From assembly GCA_902783575.1 (NCBI GenBank), contig CACZRP010000084.1, forward strand, positions 1-38,486: a stretch of DNA of 38,486 nucleotides, read 5' to 3'. Of the stretch, positions 32,724 to 38,486 are shown piece by piece. The DNA comes from an uncultured Eubacteriales bacterium (GTDB lineage Bacteria; Bacillota; Clostridia; Lachnospirales; Bianqueaceae). Numbering within the stretch: position 1 is the stretch's first letter; every line of letters starts with the position of its first letter. The notes below the pieces were generated by a model. It made no database searches and was not told the DNA's origin. It saw only the letters and a list, made by a program, of their open reading frames with translations. Made by a program: the position numbers and the translations under genes.

Positions 32724-33860
32724 TCAGTCAATCAGCTGGCCGTCAATATAGACAGCTTTGATATGGGTATCGGAAACCATGGGATCACCGTCGCAGAGAA
32801 CGATATCTGCGTCCTTGCCCTCTTCCAGAGAGCCTACCCGGTCCTCCACGCCGATGTGCTTCGCCGGATTGATGGTGATGGCCTTCAAGGCATCAAAGGG
32901 ATCCATGCCTGCCTTCACGGCCAGGCCGGCGCACAGGGGCAGATATTCCTGCGGAATCACAGGGGAATCGGTAATAATGGACACCTGGCAGCCCTTGGAG
33001 GCAAGGATGCCGGGAGTGGTCCAGGACTTGTTCTGAAGCTCAAATTTGCTGGCATGGGTCAGGGTGGGACCCACAGCCATGGGATAATCTGTCTCCGCCA
33101 GCTTGTCCGCGATCAGGTGGCCCTCGGTCACATGCTCCAGGGTCAGCTTCACGTCAAATTCCTTGGCCAGGCGGATGGCAGTCAGGATATCATTGGCCTG
33201 ATGGGCATGAATCTTCAGCGGAATTTCCTTCTTCAGCACGGGAATCATGGCCTCGCATTTAAAATCAAAGCCGGGCATCTTGGTAACATCACCGCCGGCC
33301 GCTTCCTTCTTTGCCAGGTACTCCTTAGCCTTAAACAGCATGTTCCGGATCACGGACGCCGTGGACATGCGGGCGAAGTTGCCCTTGTCCCGATAGCAGC
33401 GCTTGGGATTCTCGCCCAGGGCTCCCTTCATGGCAATGGGATCCTTGATAATCATATCATCCACACAGATGCCTGTGGTCTTCACCGCAATCCAGGTGCC
33501 GCCCAGGGCGTTGGAGCTGCCCTGTCCGGTGGCCACGGTGGTCACGCCGGCCTTCGCAGCCATATGCACGGTGGGATCCATAGGATTGAAGCTGTCAATG
33601 GCTCTCATCTGGGGCGTGCAGATATCCCCCATCTCGTTGTAGTCGGAGCCCTCAAAGCCGATGCCCCAGCCGTCCAGTCCCAGATGGCAGTGGGCATCAA
33701 TAAACCCGGGATATACTCTGAGGCCGGAAGCATCCACCACTTCCCCCTCCGCCGCAAGATTCTGTCCGATGGCCTTGATCTTGCCATCCTCCACAAGAAT
33801 ATCCGCCTGATAGGGCTCGCGGTTAACAGCATCAAAAATCAGTCCGTTCTTAATCAGCAT
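32724..33860 (-). CDS. Metal-dependent amidohydrolase (imidazolonepropionase/prolidase-like)
   Basis: A 378-residue amidohydrolase of the urease/dihydroorotase superfamily. Metal ligands are in PGFIDAHCHLG (HxH), the KIHAHQAND His, TLEHVTEGH His and IITDSP Asp; the C-terminus closes the small beta-sandwich with GSLEEGKDADIVLCDGDPM. No signal peptide is seen. AAGGAGG precedes the ATG at 33860; the longer reading to 33920 runs into the promoter. Its substrate is not readable: such proteins hydrolyse cyclic amides or dipeptides. It is the first gene of a four-gene minus-strand transcript. Confidence 0.9.
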   Translation of the reverse strand: MLIKNGLIFDAVNREPYQADILVEDGKIKAIGQNLAAEGEVVDASGLRVYPGFIDAHCHLGLDGWGIGFEGSDYNEMGDICTPQMRAIDSFNPMDPTVHMAAKAGVTTVATGQGSSNALGGTWIAVKTTGICVDDMIIKDPIAMKGALGENPKRCYRDKGNFARMSTASVIRNMLFKAKEYLAKKEAAGGDVTKMPGFDFKCEAMIPVLKKEIPLKIHAHQANDILTAIRLAKEFDVKLTLEHVTEGHLIADKLAETDYPMAVGPTLTHASKFELQNKSWTTPGILASKGCQVSIITDSPVIPQEYLPLCAGLAVKAGMDPFDALKAITINPAKHIGVEDRVGSLEEGKDADIVLCDGDPMVSDTHIKAVYIDGQLID

Positions 33861-33918
33861 GACGATCAATCCTCCTTGGATATACGAAAATCGTACAAAA
33901 AAAGTTTTCTGTAAACTC

Positions 33919-33927
33919 ATTATACCA
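33919..33927 (-). promoter_or_regulatory. Promoter of the amidohydrolase operon (extended -10)
   Basis: TGGTATAAT on the minus strand, a consensus extended -10 box. The -35 (TGATGA at plus 33942-33947, 17-base spacer) is weak. Between it and the ribosome site is a 13-bp dyad TACGA-AAA-TCGTA (33883-33895) that could be an operator. Confidence 0.6.
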
Positions 33928-33997
33928 TAAGGCTCAGGGTTTCATCACTATTAAATTCCGCCTTCTAAACATTATTTCCTGCCACCTGTGCAATCTC

Positions 33998-34027
33998 TTT
34001 ACAACAATATATCATTTTTGGTAAAAT
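33998..34027 (+). promoter_or_regulatory. Promoter of the SPFH gene
   Basis: TTTACA (33998-34003), 18 bases and TAAAAT (34022-34027) with an extended TGG. It is divergent from the amidohydrolase promoter. Confidence 0.6.
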
Positions 34028-34062
34028 ACACCTATGTTCTGAAAGAAATGAGGTGAATCAAT

Positions 34063-35010
34063 TTGAAAAAGAACATTGGAAAAACTATTGCTACCATTGC
34101 GGTTGTGGTCATTCTGGCAGCCGTCGTGCTGATCGGCGCCATTGTGGTGGTACCCACCGGTTATACCGGTGTCCGCTCCACCATGGGACAGATCGACGCC
34201 CGGGGCATCTCCAGCGGCGTTACCCTGAAGATTCCCTTTGTTCAGTCCGTTGAACTGGTCAACAACAAGCAGCAGGATATCACGCTGAACGATAAAATCT
34301 GGTCCGAGACCAGCGCCCGTACCGCCGTATATTTTGAAGGGGTGACCATCACCTATCAGATCGTGCCTGAAAAATCCGCCTGGATCTGCGCTAATGTCTC
34401 CAATTACCGGGAAAGCCTGGTATCCAGCGGTCTCGTAGCTTCCGCCATCAAGGCCAGCTCCAAGAACCTCTCCGACGTAGACGTCACCAACCGCGGCATC
34501 ATCGAACCCGCCGCTGTGGAATACATTCAGAAAGCGCTGGACGAGAAATATGGCGAAGGCGTGGTCTTTATCAACCGGGTTGTCATTAACAACGCTGACT
34601 TTGATGAGAGCTACAACCTGGCCATCGCTGAAAAGCAGACGGCCCAGCTGCAGGCTGAAAAACAGGCCATCGAGAACCAGCGCAACATTGACAAGGCAAA
34701 GGCTGACGCTGAGGTAGTCAAAACCCAGGCCGAGGCGGAAGCGGAAGCTGCCCGTATCCGTGCTCAGGGTGAGGCCGATGCCAACGCCATCCTGAATGCT
34801 TCTCTGACTCAGGAAGTCCTGGAGAACAAGAAGCTGGACCGCTGGAACGGCCAGCTGCCTCTGGTCTACGGCGGCACCGACAGCTCTCTGCTGCTGGATA
34901 TCGGTGATTTCACCGGCAGCGGCGAGAACGGCGCCACCGCCTCCGAACCGGAAGCTGCTCCCGCTCAGCAGGAAAACACACCCACTGAAAACAGCGGTTC
35001 CGCAGAATAA
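34063..35010 (+). CDS. SPFH (stomatin/prohibitin) domain membrane protein
   Basis: A 315-residue protein with one N-terminal transmembrane helix (about 8-30), a prohibitin-like SPFH domain (about 28-190), a long Ala/Glu/Lys/Gln-rich coiled coil (about 185-245) and a Pro/Ala/Glu-rich tail. Such proteins form ring-like membrane scaffolds that organise microdomains or control proteases; the partner is not visible here. The start is TTG at 34063: GAGGTG lies 7 bases upstream and no in-frame ATG is nearby, so the use of TTG is decided by the ribosome site. The next gene (MFS) starts 38 bases downstream. Confidence 0.88.
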   Translation: MKKNIGKTIATIAVVVILAAVVLIGAIVVVPTGYTGVRSTMGQIDARGISSGVTLKIPFVQSVELVNNKQQDITLNDKIWSETSARTAVYFEGVTITYQIVPEKSAWICANVSNYRESLVSSGLVASAIKASSKNLSDVDVTNRGIIEPAAVEYIQKALDEKYGEGVVFINRVVINNADFDESYNLAIAEKQTAQLQAEKQAIENQRNIDKAKADAEVVKTQAEAEAEAARIRAQGEADANAILNASLTQEVLENKKLDRWNGQLPLVYGGTDSSLLLDIGDFTGSGENGATASEPEAAPAQQENTPTENSGSAE

Positions 35011-35048
35011 CGGCCGTTTCTCCGGCTAATTAAGAAAGGAAGCGGCTC

Positions 35049-36215
35049 ATGGTCAAAAAGTTCAAAGGCAGCTACATCAGCTATATATTCATCTTTTTCT
35101 TCTTTTTCTTCTGCATGGCAGCCTTCAGCTCCGTTCTGTCCGTGTACCTGACGGGACTGGGCATCAGCGTTGTCCATATGTCGAGGATTATTTCCGCAGG
35201 CAGTCTCTTTGCCTTTGTGATCTCCCCGGTCACCGGTTACATCTGTGACCGTACCGGCAAGCCCCGGCTTGTCTGCGGCGTCATGATGATTACGCTGGGT
35301 ATCTTTTCCGTCTTCTTTGCGCTGACGAAAAACGTGCTGCTTCTGTTCACGCTGAACGGATTGACCATGTCTTTCATCCACGCGGTGCAGCCCTCCTGCG
35401 AACGGCTGGCCGGCGCTTCCCGCTTCCGCTACGGCATCCTGCGGGTCTGGGGCACCATCGGTTACGCCGTGGGTGCCCAGTTCTCCGGTCTGGTCATTGA
35501 GAAGCTGCCCGCCATGTGGCTTTTCGGCTCCGTGCTGGCAGCCGCTCTGATCTGCGCCCTGGGCTTTGCGGGAGCCAATGATCCCATCATCCCCGAAGAT
35601 GCGGCACCCTCCGGAGAGAAGGAAAAGGTGAAGCTCTCCTCCTTCCTTTCCAACCGGTATTATCTGCTCTTCCTGCTGATTACGGTCCTCTTCTGGGGCA
35701 GCTCCGGCGCCAACATGACCTACGTGCCCGTGCTTCTTTCCCATCTGGGCGTTGCCACGGGACGCATCGGCACCGTAATTTTCCTCAGCACCCTGGTGGA
35801 AATTCCTCTGATCCTGTTCTCCAACAAGTTCATGGACCGCTTCAACGGCAAGACCCTGATCTACTTCGCCTGCGGCCTGACCCTGGCAGAATTTCTGGTG
35901 TACGCTCTGGCAAGCTCCGCCTTCGTGGTCATGAGCACTGTGGTGCTCCTGAAGGCCATCGCCACCACCACCTATGTGATGATTCAGCTGAAGGTGGTCC
36001 GCAATCTGGTATCGCCGACCCTGACCACCACCGCCCTTTCCCTGATCGGCACCTGCAACAGTGTGGGCACCATCATCCTGCAGAATGTGGGTGGCTATCT
36101 CACCGAGGCCTTCGGTGTACAGCGTTTTTACCTGGTGCTGTCGGGAATCATCGTTGTGACCATACTGATCACCAGCTTCCTGAAGGTCAGCAACCGGGAA
36201 AAGGTTTTCAGCTGA
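35049..36215 (+). CDS. MFS transporter, LacY/HcaT-like family
   Basis: A 388-residue membrane protein with 12 hydrophobic helices. It has an unusual Phe-rich first helix (FIFFFFFFFC), the loop 2-3 motif CDRTGKPR after segment 2 and FRYGILRVWGTIGYAVGA, a stretch conserved in the LacY-like/NupG-like 'MFS_1_like' group. The likely substrate is a sugar or nucleoside, but it cannot be told from the sequence. A ribosome site GAAAGGAAG precedes the ATG. It is followed by a short heptamer repeat and a terminator. Confidence 0.85.
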   Translation: MVKKFKGSYISYIFIFFFFFFCMAAFSSVLSVYLTGLGISVVHMSRIISAGSLFAFVISPVTGYICDRTGKPRLVCGVMMITLGIFSVFFALTKNVLLLFTLNGLTMSFIHAVQPSCERLAGASRFRYGILRVWGTIGYAVGAQFSGLVIEKLPAMWLFGSVLAAALICALGFAGANDPIIPEDAAPSGEKEKVKLSSFLSNRYYLLFLLITVLFWGSSGANMTYVPVLLSHLGVATGRIGTVIFLSTLVEIPLILFSNKFMDRFNGKTLIYFACGLTLAEFLVYALASSAFVVMSTVVLLKAIATTTYVMIQLKVVRNLVSPTLTTTALSLIGTCNSVGTIILQNVGGYLTEAFGVQRFYLVLSGIIVVTILITSFLKVSNREKVFS

Positions 36216-36230
36216 TAGCTGATAGCTGAT
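36211..36230 (+). repeat. GCTGATA heptamer repeat over the stop codon of the MFS gene
   Basis: GCTGATA GCTGATA GCTGAT spans the TGA stop at 36213-36215, repeating a stop-containing heptamer two and a half times. Confidence 0.7.
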
Positions 36231-36268
36231 CACTGATCGGCCGGCCCCGGCACATACAGAAATCCATG

Positions 36269-36306
36269 AAAAACCCCCGAAAGCTTTGCGGCTCTCGGGG
36301 GTTTTT
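36269..36306. terminator. Bidirectional terminator between the MFS and glgA genes
   Basis: A 12-bp stem AAAAACCCCCGA / TCGGGGGTTTTT (36269-36280 with 36295-36306), 14-base loop, T runs on both strands, between convergent genes. Confidence 0.9.
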
Positions 36307-36341
36307 GATTGATTGCGGAATCCGAATCAGCAGGACGCCTT

Positions 36342-38048
36342 TTACGGCTTCAGCTCCATATACAGCTGGCGGTACTGCTTCGCGGAATTCTCCCAGGAAA
36401 CATCCTTCTCCATATCGCGCTTCACCATGTCATCCCAGTAGGTACGCTCGGTGAAGTACAGGGTCTTCGCCCGGTTGATGGCATCTAGCAGCAGTCCGGT
36501 CTCGTAACGGTCGAAGGTGAATCCGTTGCCCTCGTTGGTGAACATGTTGTAGGGCTGAACTGTGTCCTTCAGGCCGCCGGTCTCACGGACAATCGGAATG
36601 GTTCCGTAACGCATGGCGGTCAGCTGGGTCAGTCCGCAGGGCTCAAAGAGGGATGGCACCAGCAGCGCGTCAGAGGCGGCATAGATCTTGTGAGCTCTGG
36701 TCTCATCGTACATGATGTTGGAGCACACACTGCCCTTGTAGCGGTTCTCATAGTAGCGGAAGGAATCCTCATATCTGGCGTCGCCGGTGCCCAGCACCAC
36801 GATCTGGGTATTGCCGTCGATCAGATCCGGGATAATGGCATTCACCAGATCTAGACCCTTCTGATCCGTCAGACGGGAAATCAGGCCGATGACGAACTTG
36901 GACTCATCCACCTCCAGACCCAGCTCTTCCTGCAGTGCCTTCTTGTTGGCTTTCTTCTTCTCCACCACATCCTTGACGGAATAGTTGGCGAAAAGCCGCT
37001 CATCCTTACTGGTATCCCACTGGGTAATGTCAATACCATTGACAATGCCTCTCAGCTTGCCGCTGTGATAGCGCAGATGAGCATCCAGACCTTCACCATA
37101 GAAGGGAGTCTGGATTTCGCCGGCGTAGGTGCCGCTGACGGTGGTAATCATGTTGGCGTAGGCCAGGCCGCCCTTGAACATGTTGGCGTCCACGTAGTTC
37201 TGAACCAGCACATCCTTGTTGAATACATAGTCCGGCAGGCCAGACCAGTATTTGATGGTTTCTATATTGTAGATACCCTGGAAACGAAGGTTGTGAATGG
37301 TCAGGATGGACTTGGCGCTGGAAAGCTTGGTGCCCTCAAAGAGGGTTCTCAGGTAGATGGGTACCAGGCCTGCCTGCCAGTCATGGCAATGGATGATGTC
37401 CGGAATCCAGTCCATATAGTTCAGGGCTGCCAGCGCAGCTTTGGCAAAGAAGCAGTATTTCGGAATATCGTCCACCAGGTTGGTGTAGGGATTGCCCCAC
37501 CCAAAGAACTCCTCGTTGTCGATAAAATCGTAGACAACGCCATCCCAGACATACTCCATGATGCCCACATAGAAGGATCTTCCGTCGGCGCACAGATCCA
37601 TATTGAAGGCGCCGCGGTATACCATTTTCTCCTGGTATTTGGCGGGAATGCATTTATATCTGGGCAGAATGACTTTTACATCGCAGTTCTGTCCGATGAG
37701 CGCCTTGGGCAGCGCATACATAACATCGCCCAGTCCTCCGGTCTTCACAAAGGGATAGCATTCAGAGCCAATAAAAGCAACGCTTCTTCTGGGCTCAGGA
37801 AGAGCCGGAGCCGCAGCCTCAACCTCAGCCACAGCCTCAGCCACAGCCTCAGCTGTTGCAACAGCCTCAGCTGTTTCCACCGCTGCCTCAGGGGCTGCTT
37901 TGGGAGCTGCTTTTCTGGTTCTTTTCACAGGTGCTTTCTTCTCCGCAGTTTCCGTTTTTTTAGGAGCGGTCTTCCTGGCGGCAGTTTTTCTTTTCGGTTT
38001 TTCGTTCACGATCTCTTCAGTCTTTTCGACTTTTTTATCTTCGGCCAT
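36342..38048 (-). CDS. glgA: Glycogen synthase (ADP-glucose type, GT5) with histone-H1-like N-terminal extension
   Basis: A 568-residue glycosyltransferase that extends alpha-1,4-glucan using ADP-glucose. The GT5 core begins at about residue 88 (SVAFIGSECYPFVKTGGLGDV, with the ADP-glucose-binding KTGGLGD) and includes DIIHCHDWQ, TIHNLRFQGI, VNGIDITQWD, LISRLTDQKGLD and PSLFEPCGLTQL. Before the core lie 87 extra residues: a Lys/Arg/Thr/Pro-rich half (1-50; RKTAARKTAPKK type) and an Ala/Glu/Val-rich half (51-80). This low-complexity piece is absent from E. coli GlgA (477 residues). GAGGAG lies 7 bases before the ATG at 38048, and the frame is intact, so the extension is probably made. Confidence 0.93.
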   Translation of the reverse strand: MAEDKKVEKTEEIVNEKPKRKTAARKTAPKKTETAEKKAPVKRTRKAAPKAAPEAAVETAEAVATAEAVAEAVAEVEAAAPALPEPRRSVAFIGSECYPFVKTGGLGDVMYALPKALIGQNCDVKVILPRYKCIPAKYQEKMVYRGAFNMDLCADGRSFYVGIMEYVWDGVVYDFIDNEEFFGWGNPYTNLVDDIPKYCFFAKAALAALNYMDWIPDIIHCHDWQAGLVPIYLRTLFEGTKLSSAKSILTIHNLRFQGIYNIETIKYWSGLPDYVFNKDVLVQNYVDANMFKGGLAYANMITTVSGTYAGEIQTPFYGEGLDAHLRYHSGKLRGIVNGIDITQWDTSKDERLFANYSVKDVVEKKKANKKALQEELGLEVDESKFVIGLISRLTDQKGLDLVNAIIPDLIDGNTQIVVLGTGDARYEDSFRYYENRYKGSVCSNIMYDETRAHKIYAASDALLVPSLFEPCGLTQLTAMRYGTIPIVRETGGLKDTVQPYNMFTNEGNGFTFDRYETGLLLDAINRAKTLYFTERTYWDDMVKRDMEKDVSWENSAKQYRQLYMELKP

Positions 38049-38082
38049 TATTTCTCTCCTCTCCCGTGCTTAATATATTCCG

Positions 38083-38091
38083 ATTATAACA
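38083..38091 (-). promoter_or_regulatory. Promoter of glgA (extended -10)
   Basis: TGTTATAAT on the minus strand, 35 bases before the glgA start; the -35 is weak (TGGCAA at 17 bases). Confidence 0.5.
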
Positions 38092-38132
38092 CATCCATGG
38101 CGCATTTGCCACATTTCTGCGGGAAATATAGA

Positions 38133-38166
38133 AAATGCCAGAAGTGAGTTTTCACTTCTGGCATTT
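38133..38166 (-). terminator. Intrinsic terminator of the GGGtGRT gene
   Basis: A perfect 15-bp stem AAATGCCAGAAGTGA / TCACTTCTGGCATTT with a 4-base loop, 19 bases after the stop of the GGGtGRT gene; on the minus strand a T-rich stretch follows. Confidence 0.85.
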
Positions 38167-38185
38167 CGTATGAATGATTTCGGAA

Positions 38186-38486
38186 TCAGAACTTGCCGGC
38201 TTTGGCAGCTTCTTCGATGGAAACAGCGGTAGAAACAGTCATACCAACCATCGGGTTGTTGCCTGCGCCGATCAGACCCATCATCTCAACATGGGCAGGA
38301 ACGGAGGAAGAACCTGCGAACTGAGCATCGGAGTGCATACGGCCCATGGTATCGGTCATACCGTAGGAAGCAGGACCGGCAGCCATGTTGTCGGGATGCA
38401 GGGTACGTCCGGTACCGCCGCCGGAAGCCACGGAGAAGTACTTCTTGCCGTTCTCGATGCAGTCTTTCTTGTAGCAGCCTGCAACC
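38186..38486 (-). CDS. GGGtGRT family protein, C-terminal part (5' end outside window)
   Basis: The last 99 or so residues of a protein carrying the name-giving motif GGGTGRTLHPDN, followed by MTDTMGRMHSDAQFAGSS and ending EEAAKAGKF. The family (Pfam 'GGGtGRT protein') is found in Clostridia and other anaerobes and has no established function. The frame is open to the window edge, so the true start lies beyond 38486; the GTG at 38431 is internal. A strong terminator follows. Confidence 0.85.
   Translation of the reverse strand, partial: VAGCYKKDCIENGKKYFSVASGGGTGRTLHPDNMAAGPASYGMTDTMGRMHSDAQFAGSSSVPAHVEMMGLIGAGNNPMVGMTVSTAVSIEEAAKAGKF

Overview
The window looks like a chromosome segment from a gut-type Firmicute in the class Clostridia, most likely Lachnospiraceae. 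This is inferred from strong AGGAGG-type ribosome binding sites, TATAAT-like (often extended, TGnTATAAT) promoters, clostridial gene families (GPH sugar symporter, BMP-type nucleoside ABC importer, GGGtGRT protein, 'GAMGSSKT'-type thymidine kinase) and fairly GC-rich coding. No rRNA, tRNA, CRISPR array, integrase or transposase was seen.

Layout. (1) 1-489: the 3' end of a phosphoglycerate mutase gene and a bidirectional terminator. (2) 621-9505, minus strand: a five-gene glycoside-use operon (GPH symporter, GH2 beta-galactosidase-like enzyme, TIM-barrel sugar isomerase/epimerase, GH78 alpha-L-rhamnosidase, GH43 enzyme with an F5/8-type C domain). A divergent AraC-type regulator follows (9687-10970), and a 20-bp-period direct repeat between them looks like its operator. 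None of the three hydrolases has a visible signal peptide, so imported rhamnose-containing glycosides are probably cut inside the cell. (3) 11115-22004, plus strand: a nucleoside salvage and catabolism island: tdk, deoC, deoD, deoB, cdd, a BMP lipoprotein with its ATPase and two permeases, then pdp and udk. A three-to-four-copy dyad array sits directly upstream of the tdk promoter. (4) 22131-25273, minus: a small SNF2-type helicase and a type-B carboxylesterase. (5) 25310-28776: an accessory-looking segment with a cytoplasmic-type sulfatase gene and a PD-(D/E)XK-like gene. On each side lies an array of 17-bp palindromes in an exact 42-bp register, each array with one 'hinge' palindrome of opposite polarity placed exactly midway in a 62-bp interval. 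A 155-bp long inverted repeat that can fold as a three-way junction lies between the nuclease-like gene and the second array. (6) 28834-33860, minus: amidohydrolase, tcdA, a zinc-ribbon membrane protein and a large TPM-domain protein. (7) 34063-36215, plus: an SPFH protein (TTG start) and an LacY-like MFS transporter. (8) 36342-38486, minus: glycogen synthase with a histone-H1-like N-terminal extension, and the 3' part of a GGGtGRT-family gene.

The strongest candidate for something undescribed is region 5: two repeat arrays sharing one strict geometry (42, 62 = 31+31, 42 bp; multiples of about 21 bp, two helical turns, with half-sites 21 bp apart around the hinge) bracket a gene of a nuclease-like family. 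I recall similar nuclease-like proteins occurring in multiple copies in gut Clostridia, but could not check this here. All functional statements are from sequence reading alone; no database search or folding program was run.
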